The notes: generated from the letters alone by a model not told the origin. A stretch of DNA of 64,000 nt from Metallyticus violacea (GCA_030762175.1 CM060831.1:67882501-67946500); one strand, 5' to 3'. Positions 12,357-24,701 are shown, counted from the first letter of the stretch. Numbers and translations: made by a program.

Positions 12357-12450
12357 GTTGACCTGGTGACTCAGTTGGTTAGAATATCATGTTACCAACG
12401 GAAAGGTAGTGGTTATGCTTCCTCCAGGGTAAACCTATTTTTTTTTTCTG
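12357..12450 (+). mobile_element. Degenerate tRNA-like (SINE) head
   Basis: An A-box-like TGACTCAGTTGGTTAGAA and a weak B-box-like segment (gtggttatgcttcc) lie about 35 bp apart, as in a tRNA-derived SINE promoter. No body or tail is clear. Confidence 0.35.
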
Positions 12451-12547
12451 AATAATTTGTCTACACTTTTCTTACTACAATAAATGTAACCTTTGTTTTT
12501 ATGGCGGACATCCTATAGGTTGCACTTTTACTTTTATTTCATATACG

Positions 12548-12702
12548 TTGCAAATTTAGGTTAGCTTAGCTTAGCTTAGCTTAAGTTAAAAAAATGCAAA
12601 AGTCATCTTAGGTTTAAAAAAATGCAAAAGTTATACTGTTAATACACAGATTGCAAATTATGGTTAGGTTAGGTTAGGTTAGGTTAGGTTAGCTTAAGTT
12701 TT
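12548..12702 (+). repeat. Duplicated unit with TTAGC and TTAGG arrays
   Basis: Two copies of a 103 bp unit. Copy 1 (from 12548) is ttgcaaattt, then ttagg once and ttagc four times, then ttaagtt. Copy 2 (from 12651) is ttgcaaatta, then ttagg five to six times, ttagc once, then ttaagtt. The linker aaaaaaatgcaaaagt also occurs twice. TTAGG is the usual insect telomere repeat, so this is a short interstitial telomere-like array. Confidence 0.85.
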
Positions 12703-12802
12703 ATATATATATTTCATAAAAGGAAGCGTGACTGGCGAACCAGATGCTTTCACTATGCAGGTTATTTTTTCTGCTTCGTTAGAAACGTTCTATCTCTATT
12801 TA

Positions 12803-13080
12803 CCGCCACGGGTGGCCGAGGTCGTTAAGGAGCGGACTCGTGAGTGGGAGGTCTGGGGTTCGAGTCCCGGCAGGACCATCCTCCCTGATTGAGGTTTCTT
12901 TCAAGTTTCCTCAGTCCTCATAAATGGCAAATGCCGGAGAGTTACCTAAACTTAGGTCTGGAAGGTTTCCTTCCTTAAAAAAAACCTTTCCCAATATATC
13001 ATTTCATCTCATGTATCACCAGTGTTCACCGCCTGTAGTGCCTCAGTAGTAAAAACGGGCGTTAAACACATTGAAAAAAA
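12803..13080 (+). mobile_element. SINE family 1, full-length copy
   Basis: Begins with a class II (Leu/Ser-like) tRNA-related head: A-box GTGGCCGAGGTCGTTAAGG and B-box GGTTCGAGTCCC. The body includes tttcctcagtcctcataaat and the 3' part ends cctcagtagtaaaaacgggc, gttaaacaca and a short A run. It shares these blocks with the copies at 24.9, 33.2, 40.9, 42.2 and 59.9 kb. Confidence 0.92.
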
Positions 13081-13290
13081 GTCTCTCCCTATTTGTTCAT
13101 AGAATTGAAGTGTGAAATGTTACACTTTCTACTGTTTAGTACAGGAGGTCCCGTCGTTCATTCTCAATTCCAGAGAAACCACAAACACCTGCGGTAGTTA
13201 TCGTGTTAGAGTAGTGACGTCATTGCTCCCACACACCGCCGCATCTACGTCATGCTAACCAGTTTGAGCTTTCGGATCGGGATGGTTATA
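13081..13290. promoter_or_regulatory. Segment with CRE-like sites
   Basis: Less AT-rich than its neighbours, with a perfect palindromic CRE TGACGTCA at 13215-13222 and a half-site TACGTCAT about 25-30 bp downstream. No coding exon is visible next to it; a regulatory role is inference only. Confidence 0.2.
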
Positions 13291-15477
13291 ATTTTCTTGT
13301 GTTTAGTTTCCAGCAGACATTAATTACATTCACAAAACAAAAATGATGAATTAAAATGTAAATACGTGGAATGCAATGTACTGTATTAAAACTTTTTAAA
13401 TTTTGGTGTTCTAATTTGCAATAAGGGCTATTTAGTGGGCAGCAAAATGCCGTGGACAGTGCATTTAAAGTGTCTGTAGAGCGAGGCCCCGAAAAAAAAA
13501 TGTATTTAATACTTGATTTGTTTGTTGTCTAATAAACCTTATTCTGAATGCAATGCTTGCAGCATCTCCTCATTCAGCATGAGTCTGCTATTCCCTGAAA
13601 GAGTGCGGCAGTGTCACTCACTGCCGAATAATTCAACACATGAATATACACTTGGAGGTACACATATCAACATGTAACAGCAAAGGTTCATTAGTTATTC
13701 AAACTGAACTACAAACTACATAATGAATTTATTCAATCTGTTACAAATAAAGACGCACAATACATTTAAAAATACGCACAGTGTCATAATTCTGAAATAA
13801 ATAAATACAAACATGTTCAAGTATCTCCGCTTACAGACATTTTAATCATTGACATGTATGTACAATCCAGTTCATTGTAACTTCCATGGTTTACACATGA
13901 GTTGAAATTTGATACATGAATCACTTGAGCCGCAGTATGCTTTGCCTCTATTACGTTTACGAATTATATCAGTTCATAAACCTTTACTGCCGAGAGTTTT
14001 AAAACCAACAGACAACAATGCACTTACTTTTGTCACCACTTACTATCCTGGTATTGACAAGCTAATTTTTAAAGAGTAATACAATACTTTTACATCCTGT
14101 CACGTTAAAGAATACCTCACCTCAGCAAACATTCATAAAACGTTTCATCATAATTAGATAACTAACTCTCTGCCTGGTTTACATTCCTGTCATTGTTCGT
14201 TGTGCAAAACCTGCATTATTATTAAGTCAAGCATCACCTATATAAATCCTAATTTAAAAATGCATTAAAATATTGTACATATGCTAAACTAGAAACATGT
14301 AACGTGATTTTTCCTGAGGATGAACAATAATCTTTTGTCAAAACTAAATCCAAACTACAGGTTGCTAGACATGTGGTATCTCATGCTTCTTATACCATTT
14401 GACCTTATATAATTTAATAATCCGAATTTTACACTCCGCTGTTGATGTCCAGGCAATTTTTAACATAGGAAATCAATCCCCTAGAGAGGTGACTTAGCCA
14501 TACGTGAGAAGAAAAAGAATTTATAGTTTCTAGCACTACGACAATCGGTATAATTTACTGAATAATAATAAATGTATTAAACACATACAAACAAGATTTG
14601 AACTTAATTCTAACAAATTGTGGTGAAACAGAAATCAATTTTAAAAACGCAAGAGATGCAAACCTTCCTCATCAATACATCATATGAATAATTATAAAAC
14701 ATGTGAGACATTAAATTTGAAGCTTTCAAAAGTTAAACCTTTAATTCTTTGAATAATTTAATCTTTGCACATTCACAACATAATATTAATACTTTCTTTG
14801 GTAAATGAATAATAAATAATTGGAGCATAAATAATAAACATAAATTACGATAATTAGCTCCATATTAACACTTTATTATTTGTAACGCTGTCTAATAAAG
14901 TTAAACCTGTCATCTATTCTGTGATTATGTTATATTTTCACTAATTACTTACTTTAAGAAGTATAGAACAATTCGTTTAATTCCTTTCCAATAGTTTTTG
15001 TACGTATACATTTAATTTTGTGTGGAAGTTGTCAATATTGATTTTTACTCATACTGCTACTAATAATATACCTACACACTATACCTTTGCTAAAGGAGTA
15101 ATGAAATCCAGGAAATTCATTAAAAATATGCATATGCTATATAATATTTTAGAAGTAGGATTATCCATTTTAATTTAATCTATAAATATAATTACGATAT
15201 TTCCTTAAATCCCATTTGATGACAAACTGAAAACTAATACGCCAATGTTAGCGATGTCCGCATGTACCTAGGACTAAGTAAAATAAATCCCCATCATATG
15301 AAGAGATGAAATTGATGAAATAGTAGCTGATCCCCCTGTCATGCGTTCTCCCGTTGAAATACTCGGAAAGTTATCTAATCTGACAGGAGGATCAAAGATA
15401 TGTTACTTCCATAATTTTAAGATAATTGCATAACTTTGTTCCTCTTAAGTCCTTATTGTGGCCTCGGTGTGTGGCTG
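13291..15477. other. Unassigned AT-rich DNA
   Basis: More than 2 kb without a recognisable repeat family, transposase, RT or RNA gene. Confidence 0.5.
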
Positions 15478-15661
15478 TATAAAAGACTGTAAGTTTGGAA
15501 ATCATTGTTAGCTACAAGTTGAAAAATTGGTTGCATTCAGCCGGATGCTGTTGGTTATTCTCATCTTCAACAGCAAACATCAAACACTTTTATTGCTACT
15601 CGTTTTGGAAGACATAAATGCAATTTTTTTTATTTATTATCACTATGCAAATAAAAGGTAA
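15478..15661 (+). promoter_or_regulatory. Possible core promoter plus short hydrophobic ORF
   Basis: A consensus TATAAAAG at 15478-15485 is followed about 60 bp later by an ATG at 15545 that opens a 38-codon frame ending at 15661. The frame is rich in L, I, V and F (it starts MLLVILIF) and could be a signal-peptide-like first exon. An AG/GTAATC match to a 5' splice site overlaps its end (ag at 15656-15657, gt at 15658). The layout resembles TATA-driven insect secreted-protein genes, but I see no second exon, and in AT-rich DNA such coincidences are common. Confidence 0.15.
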
Positions 15662-16010
15662 TCAGAAAAGGATATTTATTATTTAATCATTAAAGAGACA
15701 CTGCAAATATTATAACAGATGCTGTTAAAATTATCTTGCGAAATACTATTAACGAAGCGCAAGTAAGGGAAATTATAATTATTACATCATAAACGCAATA
15801 TTTTACAATGAATGCTCTACAAATTAGGAATACTTCAGTTCTGCATTCTCTAACTAAAGATGTTCTTTCCTCTGGATAGTGTTAGATTATTTGGGAACTA
15901 ACTGTTTTTATCTTACAAGCCCTTTGCAATAAAACCGTGAGGGTTTCTTTCCCCTGGGATATATTTTAGCATTATACTAGCAAGAGTTTCTACATGGGCT
16001 GTAAATAATG
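15662..16010. other. Unassigned AT-rich DNA
   Basis: Nothing recognised. Confidence 0.5.
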
Positions 16011-16313
16011 TAGTGGCCAGGCTTTCGGGAGACGAGTATGCGCATGCTCGTGGGGTTTATTGAGTTTAAACCAGTGTCGACGTGTGCAGTGCCGAAGGCA
16101 GTCGCTAAAAGCGGGCGGTTGTAAGTGAATTGGTCTATGTTGTGTAAAGTGCTCTAAAGCATTTTACGAAACCGAAAGCCTTTTTTGGACTAAAATCCAT
16201 TGGTTCGTGCAAAAATGCACGTCTGTGCCATGACGAATTGCAGGAAACGTGGGACAAAAATGCTCTATCGTGTTAGATGGTTGCACATAGGCCGGGAGGA
16301 GTCAGTAGACTGA
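16011..16313. promoter_or_regulatory. CpG-containing island with NRF1-like palindrome
   Basis: A local rise in G+C and CpG. It contains the near-perfect 18-bp palindrome cgagtatgcgcatgctcg at about 16034-16051, whose core ATGCGCATGC resembles the NRF1/EWG binding site. An ATG at 16215 opens a 32-codon frame beginning MHVCAMTNCRKRG; the C-x4-C start faintly recalls a THAP zinc finger but is too short to call. It could be a promoter/first exon or an unrecognised mobile element. Confidence 0.2.
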
Positions 16314-17399
16314 GATTATCATTGTTTCCTCTGGATCGCCTAAACTGTTCCTGAAGGATACACCACCTTGCACCTTACTTGACAACGGTGGTCCAATTGC
16401 TGGTGAGGTGGCAATGGCCGGTTCTTGAAACATCCACCATAATAACCGGAAACATATCCATGTGGTATCAATCTCTTTCCTTTGTTGAAAGGTTCCCTCT
16501 GAGGCACCATGTTTCAAGATATTTCTTTCTTTGCTATGTGCCAAACCTCGCCAATGGCGTACGAGGGCTACCACGAATTTGGGAAACAGTGCAGGACAAC
16601 ATATTATATGGAAGGCCGATAATGCGGGTTAAATATCCATGTTGCCAGCCTCGGTGCAACGTAACAAAAATTACATTATCCATTTCACTCACCAAATATT
16701 ACGACTGCTATCTGTGGCCCACCAGAGCTGTTAATTTCTGTGAAATATAAACCCCTCTGAATTTTATTTATATCATAAGCGGTTTTGCTTGAGAGTGAGG
16801 TTCGACATTAGTGCTTTTATAGATGTGTGTATAATTCAACTAAAAATGTAACTACTTGAAGTAGTTATTTATTTGAAATTTGCAAATAAAACAATTTAAC
16901 AAAAATATTATAAGTATATTTTTAAAATCTTTTCTGTGTAGCATAGAGATTTTGGAAATAAAATAGTGGATCCAAATTACTTTAGTCGACTGTATGAGAA
17001 TTTAAAATTTTTAATGTTATATGCATGAATATTTTTGTGTTTGTAATGTACACCTTTTGAATTTTATACAAGCAAGGTCAGCTTTTTTAAAAATACTGTT
17101 TTATCTAAATTGCTACCCTTTTCCCAGAACATTATCTTTAATTTTCATTCAAAACATCTGAGTGAAGTCCTGGTACAGAAACCACTTTATCTGTTGGAAA
17201 CTATTTAGATGGATTACATTATTAGTGAACACTGAAGCTTTTCTATTTTTATATAAAAAAACAATATAGGAACGGAACTCTCTGTCTGACTGTATGTATG
17301 ATTCCCAATTGTAACTTTCTACTCTGCTTTCTTCCGGTTCTCCGTTAATCTTCCGCCAGATACACTTACTTTGTCCATTTGTCAGCAGTTACTGTGTAT
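16314..17399. other. Unassigned DNA with overlapping open frames
   Basis: Frames of 90 codons (minus, 16302-16574) and 123 codons (plus, 16379-16750) overlap each other. Neither resembles a known family and at most one could be real. The rest, to 17.4 kb, is AT-rich and featureless. Confidence 0.4.
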
Positions 17400-17665
17400 T
17401 CCCAGATGCCATCCTTCATGATTTTGTCAGTTACCTTCCTACAGATTATCTCGTTCCATCATTTGAGCTATACAAGATTGCCATGGTACTCTCCGCCATC
17501 CACGCTTCCAGAGAGCGACCATTCAAGAAAAATCTTAGGCCATCTCTCCCCAGTCATTCTATTGATGTGCCCAAACCGCTGCAGAGTTCGCCTTTCAATC
17601 CTCTCGGTAGTTGGTTCTTTCATTTCCATCAACTGTGTACCTCTTCATTCCTACTCTAGATATCC
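17400..17665 (-). pseudogene. LINE ORF2 C-terminal fragment
   Basis: Read on the minus strand, one frame gives ...TERIERRTLQRFGHINRM followed by TGERWPKIFLEWS. This is the typical end of a non-LTR retrotransposon polyprotein (R.E.R.L..FGH..RM..ER.PK), downstream of the reverse transcriptase. In-frame stops occur before and after it. Only the last 60-80 codons are recognisable, as expected for a short LINE relic. Confidence 0.65.
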
Positions 17666-20600
17666 TGGTCAAGCTTTGAATTCCATTCATCTCCACTGCC
17701 TACATTTTACCTTTCTGCCTTTCTACTAATGTTCACCCTGCATTGCAATAAGTTAATATACTGTCTATGTTAGTAGAATTCCTTTCTTCATTTGTCTACT
17801 AGCATTTCTGTCCCATAAAAGCCTATGCAACACTTTTATTGAACTTCTTGCTTGAAGTATTCTATGATCTACATAGACATAACAGCTTAAAAATTCATGG
17901 ATTGATTCCAAACATTTAAACCGTTTTAAAATTTGATGATCCCTTGAGGTAATTTAATGTCTTTTCCACCTCCTTTAATAACTAAATATTTCCAACCCGG
18001 AGACCAACTTAAAATGCTTCCAAGAGCTTCCTCGTCATAAATTTTGCCTCTTTTCGGCTTTGGGTTGTCACGACCTGATATTCCCATGCCCCCACATGAA
18101 CAGTGTTCCAATACATGCTGAAAATATGTTTTAATTAGGGCTGGAGACATACTGCAATATTATATAAGTACTTTGATTGTTATAAATTGATTTGAGATCT
18201 TGACATAAATTATTTGTAGATACTGAATCCTGATACAGTAGGCCCTTTCAGGATTAAGAATATTAACGGATATCCTGTCCTCCAGGTTAGGGATTAGAAA
18301 GAGGGCGAGCTACTCGCGCCTGTAAAATCTTGTTAGCTACATTTCCTTCACATGACGTAAGAAGTAAATTCCAGATTTCGTATTTCATTTCCTTTGGGCG
18401 CAAAAATATACTTTTATACAGAAAATAAATACTTAGGAAACGAAAGTGGATGTTTTATTTTTAAAGACATTGTGAAAGTACTATATTTTTATCTTAAGTG
18501 ATTTTCAAATTCAGTTAATAGTAACAAACAGTCATGGAAAACGTTTTGATTAACTTGAGATAACACTCCCGACTATAACTTCTTTCAGAGTTACTATAAC
18601 AGCCTGAGTTTTAGTTCTTGCATTTTGAAAATAAACTTAACTTGTAAAAAATAAACCTGTTCCTAACAATCTTTAAAAAGTGCGATATAATGGTTACGCA
18701 AGCTTTCATTAATTTGCACCACTTTTATCAGCAATTTCTTTAACATTATTTCAATTTATTTTAACATTTTAACGTAAGACGCTGTATTTAGGACAAATGC
18801 CAAGGACAAATGTTTCACTTTAGCAGTAGCTCACAAGAAATGCTCACAGTGGTAGTTTTGGAGCATAGAACAAAACTATAGTAGGTGTGGGTTTCCTCTA
18901 TCTTACTGCAAGCAGCGAAGTGGTCAGAAGGTAGTTGTATGCCAGCCGCTAGAGTAAACCACATGCCTTTTGTGCTGTGAAATGTGTTTACATTAGGTAC
19001 AGTATCGTGTTCCCACAACGAGTCTTATAATAGCTGAAGCCGTTAGTGCTTTGGAATTTAGAAGACACTGGAGAAAAGCATGTTATTTTTGAATAAATAA
19101 AGAAACAGCTTTCGAAGAAGAATATAGGTGATTTATGTACAACAGGATATGAATATATAGAAACTCAGTTAAAATATTAATGGAAAACAATGATTTCTAT
19201 TTTATGGCGATGACTACAAGTAACACTGTCTTAAAAATGCCTAAAGATGTAAGTGTACGGCTGTAATCGTTTGTCTGGCAATTCTGGTGAGAACTGCCGG
19301 CGTAATAGCTGCTGAACGTGAAGAGGAAATCTTCCACGTCATCCGTTAGCCAACGTCACGAAACAAATGCTTTCCGACTCCCTGAGAACAATCTTTAGAA
19401 CTTTATGTGAAAAAAAACAAAAACGCATGCAATGGTGAATAAAACTGTTCTAAAATGCTTTACATCAATATAATTATTATCGATAGGACAAGGGAGAAAA
19501 GTAGAATGGAAACGTCAGAGACTAAGCTAAGTACATATTTAATTTAAAAAAATAGTACATATTTGACAAAAAAATGAGATATCTTTTGATAGCAAATTTC
19601 TTCTAAACCCTACTTGAGATAGCGCGCGATTCATAAGGTACCCAGTAAAGCAGTGTAGCCACTGTACATTTGTGATATATGACATTCACTAAACACACTG
19701 TCTAGTATTTGGTTAGCTCTGAGGCAGAGTGTGCAGTGATGCACATAAGTTTCCCTTCCTGGCATGAAGTACTTTATTCTTTAATAAAACACCAAAACTA
19801 AATATTAATGAGGTCAGTATCCAAAAAATACTCATGAATGTCTTATTTCTGTTATTACTTGAAATTCCTGAAATGTACCTACACATATTACAATGAACCA
19901 AAATATATAATATATACCTTTAGTTAATATGCTCATAATACTTACAAATAATAACCTTAAGGCATACTTATGCTACTAGAACTATTTGTAGCATGCAGTT
20001 TATTTTGTGAAATTACAAATCACAATTTAAAAATATTTGAAGTAACATTAAGTTATTAGTAATGCTAATATAATGGTTTATTTATAGGTAAAATTCTCTA
20101 TTTATGAATTTTATATATAACTTTAATATTAGGGACTTAAATAACAAAATAGCATAAATATTAAATATTGAAATTCAAATATTAAGATTTCTTTGTAGTG
20201 TATATACAATATGTCTGTCATTCAAGCTGTGGATACAAAAGAGAACTTTGTTTATTGTTGATATATACTGCAAGGAAGAAAACCTACACTGCTGCATATT
20301 GCGGGCGATAAACTCTAATGAGTTCGTGTGTAGAACTGCAGAGATAGACTCATTCTATAGTCGAAAAGAATTATATTCACACTGATATGAAACATTACGT
20401 TATACTGCAGGAACACTAAATGGAAAAGATTTTAAAATTGCATAATTATTGTGTAATTTTTAGTATGTTTTCATTTACTATACTTATGGATGAATGTGAT
20501 TAATTATTCTCATGAGAGATGGTTTACTGTATGAAATGTTCATCCAACTGTTTCACATAATGAAATCAGTGGGTGGAAGAATAGCCGAAAATGTTTAAAT

Positions 20601-20794
20601 GTTTTCAACATTCGCCTTCACTCATCATTGTCAGCTTGGGATACCTCCTGAACACTTATGTGCTTGTGAGAATTTATTATTTTTTTTTTTACAGTAACTC
20701 AAGATTTCCAGCTATCCATACCCCCGATAACGTCTACTGCCCCTTCCCCGAAGAGGTTTCATTAAATTTTAATTCCAAATATTTCAGAAATCAA
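17666..20794. other. Unassigned AT-rich DNA
   Basis: The minus-strand frame 17926-18150 (74 codons, with a KPKRGK segment) has slightly protein-like composition but no recognisable domain. Beyond 18.2 kb nothing is recognised. Confidence 0.45.
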
Positions 20795-21035
20795 TGTTGA
20801 ATTGCTAACTCTTCATAGGCCTCCTCTAACATTGCATAGGCCCCAACTGAATTTTTGTAGAGAAGAAATCAGAATATCAGAGTAGCATATTGTTCGTTTC
20901 ATATCACCTTCATTCTGCTGTAGGCGGAACTGAACATGTCTCAACTTGTACACCTCTCACGGGCGGGGACCGGAAGTGACGCCAATGAGACAAGTTCTAT
21001 GTGCACATTACGCATTTGGCTAACAAAATATTTTA
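20795..21035 (-). pseudogene. Mariner-type transposase 5' end, copy A
   Basis: The segment 20800-21035 aligns with 54450-54640 and in part with 23499-23660: shared blocks include cctcct.taa.attgcata, cagaat.tcag.gtagcat, gaactgaacatgt and ggctaacaaaatatt. In the 54.5 kb copy this block leads, on the minus strand, into a mariner-like helix-turn-helix, so it corresponds to the element's 5' end and first codons. This copy is truncated and shows no catalytic domain. Confidence 0.55.
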
Positions 21036-22371
21036 ATACCTTTATATGTAAAATAGAGACGTTCCTAATTCTATTCTTTATTTCTGAGTATGGTAAAATA
21101 TGTAGTATAAAATCACTTGTGAGAATTTTCTTATTGAAGGAATTATATTTCTTGAATTTAAGAAATCAAATAATTAAATAAATAGTTCATATTTTACTCT
21201 ATGACGTTTCTATGGATTCGGCCTATCTCATATATTGTGACGGTATTCGTCGCGAAAGAAACATATTTAATATTCCATCTATTTTTACTTGCTTTTTACA
21301 ATTACTAAATCTATAATTTTAATGCGGTTATATTTGCTAAATATTTACGCGTTTTAATTGTTCTAATATATTTCACTTTTGAACTAGTATAGTAACATTC
21401 ACGATGATGTTAACTACACAGAACTCTTATCTTCTCAATCCCTTTCTCGATCTGTAATCAGGATCCGAATAGATCACTGACTTCCCCGGGGGCTTGTACT
21501 TCGTCCATCGCAGCAGATTGTTTACCGAAAACCTGAAACGTTCTCTTCTCTTTCTCCAAAAAAACGCCTTCTCCTCCTGCTTCCATATTTACAAAGGCGT
21601 ACCCAACCTGTATTCAATATTTCCAAGAGGCCAATCCACATTCACCGTCTCTTATATAAATAAGCCTTAAAAGATTTCCTCTGGGAAGCGTGCGTCGAGC
21701 TGAATTAACTTTCCAGCCGAGAGGTATAGAAGTGTTGGCTATATTCACCCATATTCTTTACATTCCGTAAATGAGTTAAACCAACAGCCTGGTGGCTCCA
21801 AAGTTCCATGGAATAAATTACCTTACTTTTTCATTTATATTTGCCTTTTGATAAACAACCTCATGCCTGCCAACGATAAATATTAACACTAACAAATGTA
21901 CCAACTGAACGGTATTTCACAAGCATAAACATTACAGTTTTAATAATTGTGTTTTTCTACTTATTCTCACAATTTCCATATGATAATACTCCCGCATCAT
22001 TCTAGCGCAATGTTAGTCCACTGAAGGTACTCGAGTAGAAAATCCTTCAAGCACGAAACTCAATATTTAGATTCTTAATTTCGAAACAGTTGCGCCACTT
22101 TGTGCGTTTTCATATTCCAGTAAAGTTTGGATCACATAAGCACGAGCTCTATGGTAGTGTATAAATAACAAACTTATCTACAGTAAAGGAAATAAAAGTA
22201 ACACACTTGCAATTACTCGTTTGCGTGTTTACATTTCCGTAATATAAACCAGGAACTATGTCATCATGTCACCCTATTGTTGTTTTGCATATTTTCCTAC
22301 AGTGTGTTCAGTTGTGCTGCAGGACAAACCTTAATGGCTCCCCGAGTTGGTGTCTACTGTTATCGCTTTGT
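21036..22371. other. Unassigned AT-rich DNA
   Basis: Nothing recognised. Confidence 0.5.
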
Positions 22372-22580
22372 TTAACACTAGGACGCCCAAGGCGGAATAA
22401 TTTGACCCAACCAGATGTTGTAGTATATTTTCTTCACTTAAAATGTTTGTAGAAACCTTATATCTTACGACTTTTATTCTTTTAGGGGTACTAAATCCTG
22501 CAAAAAAATCAAAGTTATAAACTCATAATTAGAATATGAAGAATTTCACCTAGAACGTCCAGCTGGGTCATTTTGACCCA
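22372..22580. mobile_element. Possible piggyBac-like terminus
   Basis: A TTAA (22372-22375) is followed by cactaggacgccc, and a 32 bp subterminal block ctaggacgcc...atttgaccca (22378-22409) is repeated in diverged form at 22550-22580 (ctagaacgtc...tttgaccca). The second block includes the palindrome tgggtcattttgaccca. A TTAA target and short subterminal repeats are typical of piggyBac-like elements. I could not find the opposite end or a clear transposase. Confidence 0.3.
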
Positions 22581-23494
22581 TATATAGATAATGATATGCT
22601 GTTAGCAATTCTGATTCCATATTTTTAATTACATTCTTTTGAAGAATAATAATATTAATAGTACGATATCCTGTAACAATGTACAAACAGAACAATGCAC
22701 AATGTTTACTAATAAAGGAAAGAATTTGCTTCAGTTTGTTTGTGATAACACAGAAGAATCCTAATTATTTAAGTGAAGATGAGCTCTTTCCTAGCTGATG
22801 AAGATCTTGGAAGAAAGGTTTGTTAGTAGAGATATATTTTCTGATTAATATATGCCTCTGCTGATGAAAACATTGGAGATAGTAAAAATAATAAGTGTTT
22901 GCTTTTTTACTACAATTTACTCTGGATCTGAAGTAACATACTGGAGAAAAATGAGATGACCGTAATTTTCCCTGCAAGAAGCAGCCTCTTTTGCATTTTT
23001 AGTGCTCCGTTTTCCTTTTATTTGGGAATAAGCAACCGTGCACAATCACAGGTTCACAAATATGCACTAATTTCTAAAGTATAGAATGCATTTATAAAGA
23101 AATTTCACTGGATGCTTCTTAGCTTTGGAAACTGAAAAGTTACACACGGGACATGACATACTCAGATATTCGTTCATTCTCAGGTCGAACATTTCCTTTC
23201 CCAAAAATGGAAGCAACCAGCTCCTGATAGCACAATATGGATGGAACAACAGCTGAACATAAGCTACCTGGAAGACGCCCTTATCACAGATATTCTGAGA
23301 GAAACCCCTGGTGCAACACCCCATGCCAAAAGAAATGTAAGTAATAAGAGTGTGACTAATGCATGGCGTTAATTTATATACAAGTCGATGCTGCAACATA
23401 TTCAGAAAGTACTATGAACGAGGCATACATATTGTTAGCAATTTAGAATGTATTTCACTACGAGCCAAAACTTTAGCTGTACATTCGTTGAGAC
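22581..23494. other. Unassigned DNA, open frames on minus strand
   Basis: Minus-strand frames at 22765-22977 (70 codons) and 23067-23399 (110 codons) contain several cysteines. They might be relics of the putative piggyBac-like element, but I see no DDE residues or convincing Cys-cluster spacing. Confidence 0.35.
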
Positions 23495-23671
23495 AAAGCA
23501 GAATTTCAGAGTAGCATCTTATTCGTCGCGTATCACTTATATTTTGTGTTGTATGCGGAACTGAACATGTCCCTACTTGCACACCTGTCACAGGCGGTAA
23601 AAACACCACGTGTATTTTACACATTAAGCTAACAAAATAATATAAAGTTAAATTTTAGCGCGAGAAGTATT
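23495..23671 (-). pseudogene. Mariner-type transposase 5' end, copy B
   Basis: Matches copies A (20.8-21.0 kb) and C (54.45-54.67 kb) through cagaatttcagagtagcat, ggaactgaacatgtc and the block gctaacaaaataatataaag leading to ttttagcgcgagaa. It ends at the same gcgcgagaa as copy C, which probably marks sequence near the element terminus. Only the first codons of the transposase are represented. Confidence 0.55.
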
Positions 23672-24530
23672 CTAAATACACGAGGGTCCTTTAAAAACAT
23701 TTTCCACACACTTGAAAATATCTTAATTCTATTTATAATACGTCTAACCCCGGCGTACTGACGTACAATAACAATGGCTGCCTCCTGGTTGATTGCGTGA
23801 CTACTAAATTACACAAACTCTGCAGTTGCCAAGCGTTCTAAGAGGGCGAATGCAAAATTCAAGCTTTAAAATAAGCCACAGTAACGGAGTTTATATACTT
23901 GAAAAAAGTGAAGGAGGTGCTTAAGGGTTTTTTATATTTGAGCTAAATGTTGAATTCTAGAGATAAGTGAAGACAGTTGGCAGCAAAGCTTACTCAATAA
24001 GGATGAATTCAAATCTGATTAGATGGAAAGTATCCGGAAAAGTATAAAATATGTTACAGAGTATAAATTGTGATACGAAATTTTGGAACTATTGATATGC
24101 AATAAATATCTGCATAGAACTGTAGATACAAATGAACGCAAAAAGCAAAATGAAAAAGAATAATATAATTATATTACTTCAGTGCAGTTATGTGGTAAAG
24201 TTAGAATTGTAGGTTTTTTGGTATAGATATAAATGCCAAGTAGTCATATATTTTTTAAAATGCCTAACATTGTTATATCTTTATATCGTATTGGAAATGT
24301 AATGTCCTATATTGTTCTATAAGATCAAGTACGTAACAACGTGAAGTTATTTTATAATTTTTAGTTGACGAACAAATATTGTATAAGCGTTGCGTTAAAT
24401 TTAAATGGGTGATCTATCATTGAACCGTTCTAAAAATATTGCCACTGGCTCGTAAGCGATGTATTTAGAAGACAGCGGTAACAACCGACTAGTATGGCGG
24501 AACGTTTGAAAATATATATATGATAATATA
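23672..24530. other. Unassigned AT-rich DNA
   Basis: No recognisable element. The word acgagggtcctttaaaaac at about 23680-23699 looks TIR-like, but its partner was not found. Confidence 0.45.
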
Positions 24531-24701
24531 GGGTGCGGCATAAACAGTTACCCATTTTAAATGGTGTGCTATTATTGGTATCGGCTTCCTAGAGAGATTG
24601 TTTTTGTACCGTTGCTTAATGCAGTTCAAAGCATTTTCTGAACGTCATATTAAATGACTTTAGCCGCTCTCTCTGCTGCACAGTACTACTTGACAGTCAG
24701 T

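Noticed and set aside
12803..12880. Functional tRNA gene (also the heads at 24893, 40917, 50532, 59939 and others)
   Set aside because: A- and B-boxes are present, but acceptor stems do not pair properly and each head continues into a SINE body and tail with target duplications.
22765..23399. Cysteine-containing minus-strand frames as a piggyBac C-terminal Cys-rich domain
   Set aside because: Cysteine spacing does not match the known domain and no DDD residues were found; kept only as unassigned.
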